A stretch of 64,000 nucleotides of DNA from Termitomyces sp. T153 (taxonomy: Eukaryota; Basidiomycota; Agaricomycetes; Agaricales; Lyophyllaceae), in assembly GCA_018296165.2 (NCBI GenBank), contig JACKQL020000005.1:992001-1056000 (forward strand), given 5' to 3'. This document shows positions 1 to 11,580 of this stretch, piece by piece. The notes under the pieces are model-generated. The model worked only from the letters and a program-made list of their open reading frames with translations. It was not told where the DNA came from and did not search any database. The position numbers and the translations under genes are program-made. Every line of letters starts with the position of its first letter. Within the stretch, counting starts at the first letter, position 1.

Positions 1-1
1 T

Positions 2-2162
2 TATGGCCTGTCTGCGCCGATTGCTACCTCATTAATCGGCGGTGGTCCGGCTACAATCCTCTGGGGGTATGCTAGTCTTGCCTCGCTGTCCTCTTCATTC
101 ATCATTGACATTTGCTTCGAAGTTGGCTTCTCGTCTCCGTTCTCACGCAACCGATCGCGCTTTCCCTTGCAGAAATTTGTTCGGTATACCCCACGTCTGC
201 AGGCGCATACTATTGGTGTTATCGCCTCACGCCAGCCAGATACCGTCTCGTAGTGTCTTGGATCAATGGATGGCTCTATGCCGTCGGAATTTGGACCATC
301 AGTCTTTCGGTGACATTCGTACGTCATCTTCATTCTTAAGTACTCACTCAATTCGTCATTAAGGGGCTGATACCAAACTTTCGGAAGGGTACCGCACAGC
401 TCGTGGTTGCAGGTGTCACGATCTTCCATCCTAATTGGGTCGCAACGCCATGGCAAACATGTACGTACACCTCCCGACATCCAACAACAATTCTCACAGC
501 TACCTGAAACCTTAGATCTTATATTTATTGCTGTGACAGTATTCACAAGTATCGTCATCTTGTACCTGAACAAAGTTCTCCCAACCATTGATGTAGGTCT
601 CCGAAGCATTGGATTGAACGAGGATATGATACCTAACAGATGTTAGATCCTATCAGCTATTTGGACTCTCTTCGGGATTATCGGTATCCTACTTTCATCC
701 CTCACCCACATGGGGGAGCGCTCATTTAATTATTTTCTGCCCCATTTAGCCATCCTGATCGGGTTCTCAGTAAAAGCCGCCTCTGGTCGGCGTTCAGCTT
801 CATTTGCGCTGGGGCATTTCGATGCCTCATCAGCTGGGTGGACACCTGGATGGGCATTTTTCATCGGGTTATTGCCTGTGAGATTTCTTGCCGCCATGCT
901 TGTTGCACTTCACTAATCGACGAACGTTCGACGTCACCTTAGCCTGGTGAGTTCAATCGTCACCTCCATGGTATGGTTCAACAAGACCGAGACATTTACA
1001 GCATACACATATGCTGGTATTGGAATGAGTATGCTTCCGTCCTTATCGATCTTTGTATGGAATCTCAATTCCGTGGTTTTCAGCAACCAGCATGTCTGAG
1101 GAAGTACGTCATCCCGCTATCCAGGTACCCCAGGCAATTGCCTATTCTATCCCTATTGGCACGATCAGCGGCCTCTTGTTCCTTCTTCCTATCGTATTTA
1201 CGCTGCCCGATATTCAAACTCTCCTTGCGGGTATGTTTGTTCCCTCTTTTCCCTCCAACTAAAGACATTAACCGTTCATTCTTCAGTTCCTGGTGGACAG
1301 CCAATTGGTGTCATGTTCACTCTCATCATGGGTTCGAAATCGGGCGGATTTGGAATGGTAAGCACTTAAACATTCTTAAATTTCGAGAAAGAACACCCGC
1401 CGAAATCTCGTCTAGTGGTTCATCAGTATGTTTTCCAACGAACCTATCACATCACCTTAACAGAGCTTCCTACATCAGTCTTCGGCATTGGCCTCTTTTG
1501 TGCCATATCTATCTGCTGCGCTGCCTCTCGCGGGACCTGGTCTTTCGCACGGGACAAAGCCATTCCCTTCCATCACATATTCTCCCGCATCTCGGGTGAT
1601 GCCTCCTCAGATGCTTCCTTGGTCCCTTTCAATGCGCACCTCCTTTCCACCACTATCCAGCTCCTCCTCGGCTTGATCTATCTTGGCTCCAGTGCAGCAT
1701 TCAACGCCTTTGTCGGCGTCGGTGTAATTTGTTTAGGAGCGAGCTATGCGATGCCTATAGCAATTTTGTTATTCGGGAAGGAAGGGAGGAAACAGGTGCG
1801 CGAGGCACCGTTTTCACTTGGCAGGTGGGGGTGGTGGCTTAATGTTGCTGCGTTTTTGTGGCTTTCACTTGAGATGGTGTTGTTTTCCATGCCAGCGGTC
1901 ATTCCTGTTGATCGTGTTTCAATGAGTATGTGTTTTTCATTTGTAGGAGTGCAACGTAATGTGCTCATTTGTAATCAATAGATTACGCCAGTGTGGTGTT
2001 CGTTGGATTCGCGGTCATTAGTGCAGGATGGTATTTTATCAGTACGTCTGCTCAGATCACTTTTCCTACGAGATTGACTTTGACTATTCTTCAGGTGGAC
2101 GTTACCACTTTGCTGGCCCACCTATCCCCAGTGATATAGACAATGACAAGTTCTCCTTATGA
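2..2162 (+). CDS. Amino-acid/choline-type permease (APC family), 5'-partial, multi-exon
   Basis: Fungal APC-superfamily transporter, an integral membrane permease importing amino acids, GABA or choline-like solutes; the substrate cannot be told from sequence. The start lies left of the window. I place exons at 2-66, 123-318, 388-460, 516-592, 647-683, 750-877, 943-946, 1002-1028, 1084-1230, 1287-1357, 1416-1425, 1479-1925, 1982-2041 and 2095-2162 (TGA). They total 1410 nt, or 469 residues in one open frame. Family motifs appear in order: LSLAEICSVYPTSAG, GRRSASFALGHFD, TTSMSEEVRHPAIQVPQAI, FCAISICCAASRGTWSFARD and, at the C-terminus, FAGPPIP. All introns are GT-AG and 53-69 nt. The 684-749 intron is 66 nt and in frame, so it could be retained. 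The gene is CpG-rich and undamaged, unlike its transposon neighbours, and I take it as functional. Confidence 0.92.
943..946 (+). other. Predicted 4-nt micro-exon of the permease
   Basis: The exon ending at 877 (family motif FIGLLP) and the exon starting at 1002 (AYTYAGIGM) are out of frame if joined directly and hit a stop at once. A 4-nt exon, CCTG, flanked by AG on the left (941-942) and GTGAGT on the right, gives LLPPAYTYAGIGM, which is what I recall of related permeases. The two resulting introns (878-942, 65 nt; 947-1001, 55 nt) fit the size of all others in this gene. The alternative is a single 108-nt intron to an AG at 985, which adds about five extra residues. Confidence 0.6.
1416..1425 (+). 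other. Predicted 10-nt micro-exon of the permease
   Basis: Between GSKSGGFGM (ending 1357) and the exon starting at 1479, the segment TGGTTCATCA, flanked by AG and GTATGT, supplies the family's WFII residues and restores phase (ATC completed across the intron). Flanking introns are 58 nt and 53 nt. Confidence 0.75.
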
Positions 2163-2510
2163 AGGTTTCGAGATGGTCCACAAGTATACTGTCCATGCTT
2201 TGGCCCTCCCATGGTGCTAGCATGACCACTTAATATTTCCTTTATTGTATCTTGTCAAGGGTTCAGTATTCAGTCCTTACCAATAACAACTTGTAAATTA
2301 CACTATGAGTAATGAGTGGTTTGGTGTAAGCCTGTAGCTTACATTTGGATTCGAAACTTATATTTGACTTTGTACCACTGCACCGACTTACAGCAGTCTG
2401 CATAAAGGTTGGCACTCGTGGTATAATTAGAAAAGTGATTAAAAGTCTAGATTCCGAGATCTAGGATAGATCGAGGCCTTTATCATCAAAACAACGTCGC
2501 CTTGAATTGG
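2163..2510. other. Intergenic/3' flank of the permease
   Basis: No coding signal is visible. The AT-rich stretch after the stop probably holds the permease 3' UTR. It ends where Helitron H1 begins; the last 40 bases regain CpG and look like host sequence. Confidence 0.5.
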
Positions 2511-2522
2511 ACGAGCCACGGT

Positions 2523-2790
2523 CGGTGCCTTCGGCACGGGCCTGTAGCTCTTGCTTCATACCAGACCCAACCTCACTTTGTTCGGTTAGGTCCTTGTATT
2601 CCAAACTCAATGCTAAGTCCCAGACCCAACCTCACTTTGTTTGGTAAGGTCTTTGTATTTCCAACTCAATGCTAAGTCCCAGACCCAACCTCACTTCATT
2701 CAGTTAGGTCCTCATATTTCAAACTCAATGTTAAGTCCCAGACCCAACCTCACTTCATTCAATTAGGTCTTTGTATTCTGTTGACTAAGT
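2523..2790 (-). repeat. H1 3'-terminal hairpin and about four ~58-bp tandem repeats
   Basis: Reading plus, the hairpin is followed by GGCCTGTAGCTCTTGCTTCAT and then about four imperfect units of about 58 bp that begin CAGACCCAACCTCACTT and end near CTCAATGCTAAGTCC. The same hairpin, linker and array occur at 17300-17530 in the same orientation and at 59580-59820 inverted, so this is a conserved 3'-terminal module of one Helitron family. Confidence 0.85.
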
Positions 2791-3145
2791 GTTGCTTTTC
2801 TCTTGCAATTCAATACACTGAGTTTTCATGTATAAACCAATCATATATCTATGTTACATCATTAACAAAACACTACAATGTCCACTGCTATATATTAGAG
2901 ATGCTGAAAATTATAAAAGTTAGTACTAACCAAGCAATTATTTAAACTGTCACACCTACATTTGTAAACTATTGAGAATATCTATACTACATGGTCTGGC
3001 TATATACATTAGGTGCTGAAGTTCATAGAAGTTAGCAATTTGTTGCTTGAATCCAACAAAAGTCACACTTACATTTGTAAACCATTCAGGATTTCTTGAT
3101 AGACAATATTTACAGTCTTTCTTGATGTGTTTTCTGGGCCCAAAA

Positions 3146-4234
3146 TCACTTTGATATGATCTCCTGATGTGCACTGAGAGAGTGCAACATAAAGTTGGCT
3201 ATGTGCAAAACTCCTGATTGAAGGTCCAATCCAACATGCTTGATTGATTGACCCTGAGACTTGTTGATTGCTATAGCAAAGGCCAATTGGACTGGGAATT
3301 GTCTCCTGTGCAATGGAATTGGCAAATCCTCTTCAGAAACATCCATGTTGATTCTTGGAATCAAAACAATTGATCCTGCAAACTTGGCATCCCCAGTGAT
3401 GATCCAACATCCAAGAACTCTGGTCCTGATGTGGGTGACAATCATTCTTGTCCCATTGCAAAGTCCTTTGGTTATATTCAAATTCTTGAGCAGCATAACA
3501 GGAACACCAATCTTCAGAGCCAATTTAGCCAAAGGCAAACTGCTGGCTCTGAGAGAGTTGAGGTATTCCATTGGATACAAACCAAGGCCATTAGAATTTC
3601 CATCATCAGATATAATAGAGTCTGCATTCTGCAAGATTTTCTCTTCTCCTGGACATTTCTGCAGAACTTCTGAGTTGATATCCTCTACATCAGAGTTCTT
3701 GCCAGAAAGAATGGTACAGTCCAGATAATATTGATCATCTTGATGGTGATCAATATAAGGATAAGTGGAAGAGATCAATCCAGTGACAGAATTGTCATTA
3801 CAGATCATGGTTTCTGGAACTTGTACTGTTTCTTCAGGCCCAAGGTTTTTTCCAGCACCAACATCCAATAACCAAGCTGCATGAGCAATGTTATCAGGAG
3901 TCTGATCCAATCTCATGTTTTGAACCAAGTAGTGGATTTGAATCTGAACCCAAAGTCTTCCCCTTTTGAGTGAAGCAGCAATAATCTGCTGCCTGAGTCC
4001 TCATTGGATAACTGGGAGAGTTTGCTGAAAATCTCCTCCAGACACCACAATCACTCCACCAAAAGGAACATCCTTTTCCAGGATGTCTCTGAGCCCTTGA
4101 TCCACAGAGTCAATGGCATTTTTGTGTTGCATTGAGACTTCATCCCAGATGACAACTTTGATCTGGAGTAAGAGTTGAGACAATTGAGTTCCTCTTTTGA
4201 TATTGGCAATGGGTGTATCTAGAGCAGGAATGGG
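3146..4234 (-). pseudogene. Helitron RepHel, Pif1-like helicase C-terminal part (fragment)
   Basis: Minus-strand segments carry helicase motifs: IWDEVSMQHK (Walker B/motif II, about 4130-4160) followed by GGDFQQTLPV (motif III), then LKNLNITKGLCNGTRM (about 3470-3520) and AFAIAINKSQGQS (motif VI region, about 3250-3290). This half would unwind DNA during rolling-circle transposition. It is broken by stops and, upstream, by the LINE-derived insert at 4248-5136. Confidence 0.9.
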
Positions 4235-5149
4235 GATTTTAAACCTTTTGATTTGATTTGATTATGTCCTATATCTGTTGGGGCCTTACCCTATGTTGAG
4301 TTCTATGTAGTATGGATGTCTATCTATTTTCACTAGTGTACTTATATCCTGCACATGTGTAAGTGGTGGTGCCTGGACTTGGGCTATGTACCATATTACA
4401 CCTCTATTCTTGCTGTGTCTGCATATGATGCACCCTCTCCAGCTGTCCTCCACTGCCCTCTTCCTCCTCCCTCATTTCTGCCCCCTTGTGACACTCTCAT
4501 TTCTGTTACCTGCCCTTCTTCCAACCCCTTTCTGCCCTCCCTTGCTTGTTCTGCCATACCCTTTAATGATTTCATTGATGCCTCTGCCAAATTCTTTAGC
4601 ACTTCTCTGCATTCCTCCATTACCTTTCTGACCACCTCTGTCACCACCTTCTCCACTTCCCCCACCATCATGTCCTACATCCCAAATGCTACCACTCTCA
4701 TCCCATCTCTGATGTCTATTGGCATGTCTGTTCTTCTCAGAAGTTGCAGCAGTACATTCTTCAAGCTGGCTGCTTTTGTTTTGTCACTTATGTTGTCCAG
4801 GTGCCCATTTGCACTTAGCCAGTCCTTTGCTTTGCTTGCATTGTTCATGCTGGGGTTTTTGCTTATGTTTCCTGTTCCATGGATGCACTGCAAGCGGTTA
4901 CCCCTCCAGCTTTCCTTGCACCCAGCATGGCTGTCTTCTGTGTCAACCCACCACTGTTTGCAGGCATTTTATGGTACTTTTGATGTATTTGAGTGCATAG
5001 AAGAATTAGAGTAGGGTGTTATAAGGTCTATCTACTTCTAAACTGTACTCCCTCTGTCCCAGTGTTCCACTGAGTCTGTGTTAAACTCATTTTCCCATGG
5101 TGAGATGATGGTGATAGCAGATTAAAAGTGGTCCTTGATTTTAAACCTT
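4235..5149 (-). mobile_element. LINE-derived non-autonomous insertion with ORF1 remnant (element 4248-5136)
   Basis: An 889-bp insert inside the H1 helicase gene, bounded by an exact 13-bp target duplication (GATTTTAAACCTT at 4235-4247 and 5137-5149). On the minus strand it ends in a pentanucleotide tail, AATCA repeated about three times, as non-LTR retroelements do. Two minus-strand ORF pieces (4893-4675 and 4671-4396) encode a lysine- and glutamate-rich, coiled-coil-like protein whose KDWLSANGHLD motif resembles KWLKSNGWILAGD in ORF1 of the LINE at 20.5 kb. No reverse transcriptase is present, so it would depend on a partner LINE. Confidence 0.75.
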
Positions 5150-6354
5150 GAATGTGCAGTTCTACCACCCTCCAGCAATAAAGCAGCAATTCCAGATGAT
5201 GCTACACATAATGCCACATCTCCATTGGACCAAACAGCAGAAGCCAAAGTGTTGCAGACAAATGTTTTGCCACATCCACCTGCACTGTGAATAAATATCA
5301 TCTTGCCCAAGTTGTTGTCCATAGAGTCCATAACTTCATTGAATGCCCCCAGCTGTTCACTATGAAACCTGGCCTTGTTTTCATCCACTCTTCTCTTCAA
5401 CTCCTCAACATCATAATCTGTTTCCTCTTGCAACAGTCTATTCCCTAAAATTATCATTTTATCAGCATCAATGCCATATTTATATACAATGGCCAACTTA
5501 CCTGGAGTCACATTCCAAACTTGTTGAGGTTCTGGCATGTTGGGACAGTCTTGAAGAGTCCTGCCAAAATTCTTTAGGTTGTCAGATAAAGGCCATAGTC
5601 ATAGACATCTTCATCAGTGAAGACTCTGTCCCTGTACTGCCTGATATTCTTCAATCTGTGTTGAAGATCATTGCAAATGGAGTGCTTGAATTCATCCCAT
5701 AGAGCCTCTGGAGTGGTAGGAGCACAGTGAAATAGTATAGTGTAAAAGAGCTGTTGGAGAGCTGATCATAATTGGATTAGAGCAGCTTCAGCAAGACATT
5801 GCCTTCATTCTGCATCATTTTCTAGAAGACCAAGGGCCTTGCATGCCTCCTTGTAAGTAGGATAGGTGTGGTTATTGAGTGTCCTGAGATCAGCTCATGA
5901 TGTTGCATTGGTCACAACTGTCAGGAGCATCCTGAAGTAGAACCTTTCTTCCTGTTGAAGTGAAGCAAAGTACATCCTCCCAATAGCTGTTCCTCTCTAC
6001 CTCTCCTTCCAGGTCCTTTTGGAAGCTTCATAGACAAACTTGGTTGGAAAGCTCTGATAGGTGGTGTTATTATTAGGGAATCTGGCATTGGCTTCAAACC
6101 AAGCAGTGAGTGCAGTCTTGTTTGCATTGGATATAGTAGCTTCCATCTCTAAAGGCTCATTATCCTGAAAGTAGACTTTATGTTGGCCCTCCAAATGCAC
6201 AGGTAATCAATACACAGGGGGATGTTCTCTATGCATGTTGAATTCAAAGATGTGCCAGCAAGCCTTAGGTGCAGAGATGTATCTGGCATCCAAAGTGTTT
6301 CTTGATTTCATCCCTCTGGTCCATCTGCTCTCCAGCAATCTCCAAAGTTGTCCT
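5150..6354 (-). pseudogene. Helitron RepHel, middle part with Walker A (fragment)
   Basis: The minus-strand reading 5538-5150 carries the helicase Walker A motif HSAGGCGKT and the downstream ASSGIAALLLEGGRTAHSRF block. Upstream (about 6350-5540) are linker motifs common in Helitron proteins: LDARYISAP, HLEGQHKVYF, TALTAWFEAN, and WDEFKHSICNDLQHRL. It continues the Rep part across LTR-A, which sits between GHD at 13619 and this segment. Several stops are present. Confidence 0.88.
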
Positions 6355-6359
6355 ATAAT

Positions 6360-6728
6360 TGTCAGAGGACTTCCATTTCCAACCTCCGTGACCTATTCCA
6401 GTGACTCTGCAGCTGGTTTGACATCTCCAGGGCTTGCCTCAGAACTCCAGAGATCCCCAGAGAACTGTGGAGTTCTCCATATTACCTCACCAGTCATTAT
6501 TCTAGGGTTAGGATTAGCTCCAGCCTTCTGTACAGTAGTTCCCATGCCTCTGCCATCTGCTGATGCACTGCAACAAGCAGCAGGGATCCTTAGACTTGTT
6601 CTCTTTGGATTCCCCTCTGCTAAGTGATTAGTTACTGATTGTATTGTCATCTACTCTGATAATACACTTCAGATTCCTCTCTGCTAGCTGCATGACTCCA
6701 ATCTGCCACCCTGGAGGTTGCCCTTACA
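6360..6728 (+). repeat. LTR-A 5' LTR
   Basis: A 369-bp repeat matching 13253-13618 with many substitutions; it starts TGTCAGAGGAC and ends CTTACA. Confidence 0.9.
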
Positions 6729-7367
6729 GCAGAACAAGTCTTCTAAAACTGGTCTGGAAGCCCCTTATAGCCACAAGGAACCTCTGAGCCACTATCTGCT
6801 GCTCCTCCACCAGAATAAGCACTGTGGAGTTCCATGTCTCAGCTTGCCAACTCAGACACACCCTTGGAGGTCCTGGCCCCACAGGACAAAGCCTGGACTC
6901 ACTTGCTACACCTAGAAACTTAGGTGCAACTAATGCAATCATCTCTCACCCACCATACAACTAAACTCTCTACCCTCCATCAAACAACAGATCTTATCTC
7001 CCAATTGCTCTAGGCACTGCTTGAATGCCTAACTCCTACCTCTGCACCTCTCCCAGCTGTGGAACCAGCCCTGATTGTGTCTGCACCTGTCTCTGCAGCT
7101 CTGGTGACCCTACAACCACAGATCCTGTACCCCATGTTACCAGACACATACAATGGTGGTCGCTCTGGTGGAGAATGATTCCTGCAGTCCTGCTTCACCT
7201 ACATCCACCTCAGTAGGGATGCCTTTGACTCTGACATGTTGAAAATAGCTTAAGTACTGTCATACATGAAGATGGGATGTGCCTCCACCTATGTGCTATG
7301 AGTCTTCTGTTGCTCTAGAGGTGTTGGAAGTTTTCCCAATTGGGCCACTTTTGAGAAGGACTTCCAT
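6729..7367 (+). other. LTR-A 5' leader / start of gag, degenerate
   Basis: Non-coding leader and probably the eroded N-terminal part of gag. I see no long open frame and could not place a primer-binding site with confidence. Confidence 0.5.
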
Positions 7368-9060
7368 GTGGAGTTTCTCCTGCTAGACCCTGCCAAGACT
7401 GCAGCTTTAACACTATGCAATAGGGAGCAGTATGGGCAAGGAAAGTGTATGTTAGACAAGTACATTGACTTGTTCTGGGCTCTGGTTGAGCAAGCTACCT
7501 ACTCCAACAGTCTTCAACTATGCCTCACCTTCCAGGATGGCCTGCACCATGCACTGGTAGACCACATTGACAATCTTGTGGAGGGCTGCCCAGATGATGA
7601 AAAGATTGCATTGTGGTATGAGGTGGCCCAGTACCAGTGGCAATTCATGGAGATCTGGAGGGAGCTGTCAGGTTTTGCTGACCATGGGGGCTCAGCTACA
7701 CTGGGCGAGTCCTTACTAGGCGAACGTGATTCCCTGCACTGACAACCGGGCACTTGGAGGTGTTCCAGGTGCTAGGGACTTATGAGGATAGCTGGGAGAA
7801 ATTGATCTGAGCAAGTCTGGGGAGGTCTGGAGGAGTAGAGGATGAGTGGCAGAGAAGGGGGACGGGCTTGGCAGGGTTCAGGCATAAGTCCATGTGTGAG
7901 TATTGTGGGTGTGGAGGAGGCAGAGGCTTTGCAGATGACAGGGGTGAAGCTGGAGTTCTGATGGGGGATCAACAGGGGTTGATGAGGTTTGGAGCCAAGT
8001 GTATAGCAGGGTCCAGGGTTGGTAACGAGTGTCGGAGGTTTGTAATTGTAACTGCAGAGTTTGTAAGGACGTTATGGTCGAGAGGACGTGAACACAATAG
8101 ACAGAATCAGACGGGACAAGACGGAGTCAAACAAAATGAGACAAGGACGAGATGGGAACGAGAATAGATTCAGGCGGAGACATGGAATGATAACAAAAGG
8201 ATAACGGAACAGAAACGAGATAAGACCGGGAGACTGAGAGTAAGGAAAACAAGACATGGGACACAAAACACGAGAAGAAACAATCAGAAACACATCAGAA
8301 GGGTGGGTAGATAGATAATCTCAAGACTAGAGTATGAGGAGCTACTCTATGTCTTATATACTGACTACTGAAGAGCTCCGGGGATGTTGGCTGTGGTGGC
8401 GGGGCTTGGCGGAGCTTGATGGAGTTGACAGGTGTTGGTTACGATCAGAGGGTGGGCTGTGTTGATATGTTGATGGGATCAATTGCGACGCGGTCCGTTC
8501 TGAGGCTGTTGTGATACTCCAGGGTAAGTCGGAGAAGCCAGGGTGTCAAGTTGATGATGTGTAATGGAATCAGGCATGGTGGAGGAGTGGTCCCAGGGGC
8601 TTAGGAAGTCTAGGGGAAGCACTGGCGGCTGCGGGGAAGACATCAGAGTTGGCCAGGGGGCTGTCGGAGTTAGCCGAGAATGTGCCAGAGTTAGCTGGAG
8701 TAGGCGCGGAGTGCTGGGGAAGTTTGATGAAGTGTCGGGGGGTTCTGGGGGAGCGGGGGTTTGTCAGGCGGTGTACGGGGCTTCAGGGAACGGGTTGTGA
8801 CAGGAGCTCTGCCACCCACATTCTGTGATGTGCTCTGCTCCATTCACCAATCTCTGCAACCCTATACCAGTTTGCTCAATGCCAGCTCTTCCTCCAGTTG
8901 TCCTGGTGACATGCTTCTTGCTGCTAGGCATCCTCATAGACATGGACATGGCTAGACAGCTCTGTGCCATGCCACTACTGTGTTGGAGATGCCAGAAGCC
9001 TGGGCACCTTGCATAGCAGTGTCCTCTAGGCCTGGAGGTACATTACCTCTCCATGGCAGA
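7368..9060 (+). pseudogene. LTR-A gag, split by a solo LTR
   Basis: 7368-7665 encodes a capsid-like helical domain (FQDGLHHALVDHI, YQWQFMEIWREL). Translation resumes after the solo LTR at 8808 and reaches a CCHC zinc knuckle, CWRCQKPGHLA-stop-QC, at about 8980-9022. The spacing C-x2-C-x4-H-x4-C is intact apart from a TAG within it. It would form the particle shell and bind RNA. Confidence 0.85.
7661..8807 (-). mobile_element. Solo LTR of family LTR-D (7666-8802) inside LTR-A gag
   Basis: 1137 bp, TGTCAGG to TTGTGACA, with an exact 5-bp target duplication GGAGC at 7661-7665 and 8803-8807. It interrupts the gag reading between WREL and the following Cys/Pro-rich stretch. Related copies occur at 24555-24965, 45866-46860, 47756-49619, 56390-57603 and 57965-59041. 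It retains more CpG than the surrounding LTR-A, so it is younger. The strand is given relative to the LTR-D coding strand. Confidence 0.92.
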
Positions 9061-9419
9061 ACAGGAGGAACTCCTCCTGCAGCTGCTAGCTGCAAAGAAT
9101 GCTTCTAGAGCTTCATTGCCAGATGAGCCCACACTAGAGGAGATTAGTGCATGTGCATCACCCCTGGAGCTGGAGAAGGATTCTTAGTTGAGCAATGGAT
9201 GAGGTGTATGTCTCTATTGCTGGGTTCTAACAGGTTCTCCTGTCTGTTGATAGAAAATGAAATTGCTCCTTCTAATGCCCCTCATCCTAAGACAGAAGAA
9301 CCTCAATGTTCCCTCCAGACATACAAATACCAACTCCAGAGCCCCTGCCAAGCTCCCCAACACCTCTGAGGGTCTGCTAGCATGGCCCTGCCTGGGCCTG
9401 TTGGATGTCCTGATAGTAC

Positions 9420-9863
9420 ATGATGGCTTCCAGCCCATCTGCCAACTCCTTGCTCCTTGATGTGGAGATTAAGACAATGGTCATGCAGCAAGCCTGCAAA
9501 GTCACGGCTCTGCTAGATAGCAGGGCAACAGAACTGTTTCTGGACTCGGAGTTTGTCAAACACTATGGCCTGACTGTGCAGCCCCTTCCCAAGCCCATTC
9601 CAGTCTACAACATTGACAGAACGCCTAACAAAGCAGGAGCCATCAGCTCTGTGGTTGACCTGGTCCTCTACTATCAAAATCATACAGAGCATGCTGTTTT
9701 TGCCATCACCAGCTTGGGTAGGCAGAACATGATCCTTGGTTTCATGTGGCTCTGCAAGCACAACCCCAAAGTGAACTGGACCAAGGAAGAGGTAACCATG
9801 AGCAGGTGCCCTCAGAGGTACTCTGCCTGTGCTTCCAAAGATAGGGAAGAATGCTGGGCTTGA
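9420..9863 (+). pseudogene. LTR-A aspartic protease region
   Basis: Open for 147 codons. The catalytic loop reads ALLDSRATELFL where active gypsy proteases have D-S/T-G-A, so the glycine is arginine. VWNIDRTPN-like and MILGFMWLCKHNPKVNW follow (the usual LGxxWLxxxNPxIDW block), which fixes the family despite the lost active site. Confidence 0.85.
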
Positions 9864-10379
9864 GTCCAAGAATACGCAGCCATCTGCACATATTACACCA
9901 GCCCCTCCTTTTCATGGATCTAGACCTCCTGGATCCCCCACCTCTGGCATTCCCCCATAAAGAGGCCCTCTACAAGGACAACTAGAGTAGTGGCAGAGTC
10001 CTAAAAGAGGAATGCAGAGAAGAGTTTGGTGGTGTGCATGAGCTAGAGTTCTCAGACAAGGTGGTAGAAGTGGGGGATCAGATCTATGCCACCACCATAC
10101 ACCCACTGCTCTCAGTTGCAGAGATCTGGGCTAGCCAGACCACATCCCAGAGGCTGGCCCAGGCATTTGCTGCCAATGCTGCACTGTAGGAGTTCCAAGA
10201 TGTTGTACCCCCCTACCTCCATGCATTTGTGGATGTGTTCTTCAAGGTCTTATTTGACTCACTTCTAGAGTGCAAGAGGTGGAACCACACTATTGAACTG
10301 CTGCCAGATTCCATGCTCTCTAGCTATAAGGTCTGTCCACTAGCACTCAGGAAACAGAATGAACTTGACACCTTCCTGC

Positions 10380-11580
10380 AGGAGAACCTGGACTCTGGTT
10401 GAATTTGCCCTTCCAAGTCTCTGATGGCTTCTCCAGTCTTCTTCATCAAGAAGAAGGATGGCTTGCTTTGATTGGTTTAGGATTATCAGATTCTCAATGC
10501 CATGATAGTGAAGAACTACTGCCCCCTCCTCCTTATCTTTGAGCTCATCAATAATTTCTAGAGTGTGCAATATTTCACTAAACTGGATGTCTGATGGGGC
10601 TACAACAATGTGCACATCCAAGTAGGAGACAAGTGGAAGGCCACCTTCTGGACCAATTGAGGATTGTTCAAACTGCTTGTGATGTTCTTTGGACTCACCA
10701 ACGGCCCCACCACCTTCCAGACCATGATGAATGACATCTTCTGGGACCTCATTGCAGAGAGTGTAGTGTGCATATATCCCAACAACATCTTCATCTACAT
10801 TCAAATGCTGGAAGAACACTGTTGGATCACTTGCCTTGTCTTGAAATGCCTCTGCCAGCACCAGCTCTACTTCAAGCCATGGAAGTGTGAGTTTGAACGG
10901 ACCCAGATTAAAAATCTCAGTCTGATCATCTTGCATGGAGCCATGGAGATGGTCCCAGTGAAGGTGGCAGGTGTGGTGGAGTGGCTGGAGCCCAAGAACA
11001 AGAAGGAGGTATAGGTGTTTCTTGGCTTTGCAAAGTTCTACCAGAGATTTATTCAGGACTCCTTGCACCATGCCTGCCTGCTATTTGATCTCATTAGGAA
11101 GGATGTTGCATGGAGTTGGGGACTTCCAAAGCAGGTGGCCTTCAACATCCTCAAGCACACCATGACCTCCAGACCCATCCTCCTTTTCCCAGATGATAAC
11201 TCCCCCTTCCAGGTGGAAGCCAACAGCTCCGACTTTGCCACTGGGGCTGTCCTTTTGCAGCAATCCCTGGAGGATGGGAAGTGGCATCTGGTAGCCTTCT
11301 ACTCCAAGAGCCTAAATGCAGTGGAGCAAAACTATGAGATCCATGACAAGGAGATGCTGGCCATTATCCAATTGTTTGAGGAGTGGCAGCACTTCCTGGA
11401 AGGCACATGGTACAAGTTTGAGGTCTGGATGGATCACAACCTTGAAAACTTCCAGACAGCCAAGAAGCTCAACTGCTGACAGGCCCAGTGGTTCCTCTAC
11501 CTTGCCAACTTTGACTTTTTACTGCACCACAAGCTTGGCTGGAGAAACCAGATGCTTTGTCCTGGAGAGCAGACCATGGC
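10380..11580 (+). pseudogene. LTR-A reverse transcriptase and RNase H
   Basis: The RT begins near SPVFFIKKKDG (about 10427), then YFTKLDV, FGLTNGPTTFQTMMNDI and, at the catalytic site, YPNN in place of YxDD. FLGFAKFYQRFI and the RNase H block (FQVEANSSDFATGAVLLQQ, HDKEMLAII) follow up to about 11480. Five or more stops and the lost YxDD mean it is inactive. Confidence 0.92.

Noticed and set aside
1..609. Minus-strand 202-codon frame at the left edge
   Set aside because: Runs across four exons and introns of the permease, whose motifs and splice phases are clear on plus.
3261..3728. Plus-strand frame of 155 codons
   Set aside because: Antisense shadow of the Helitron helicase C-terminal part.
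4355..5014. Plus-strand 219-codon hydrophobic frame suggesting a membrane protein
   Set aside because: Antisense of the Lys/Glu-rich ORF1 remnant in a LINE-derived insert with minus orientation (tail and duplication); hydrophobicity is a by-product.
10340..11071. Minus-strand open frame of 243 codons across the LTR-A RT
   Set aside because: The plus strand carries unmistakable RT and RNase H motifs; the minus frame is open only because CpG-poor sequence has few stops on that strand.
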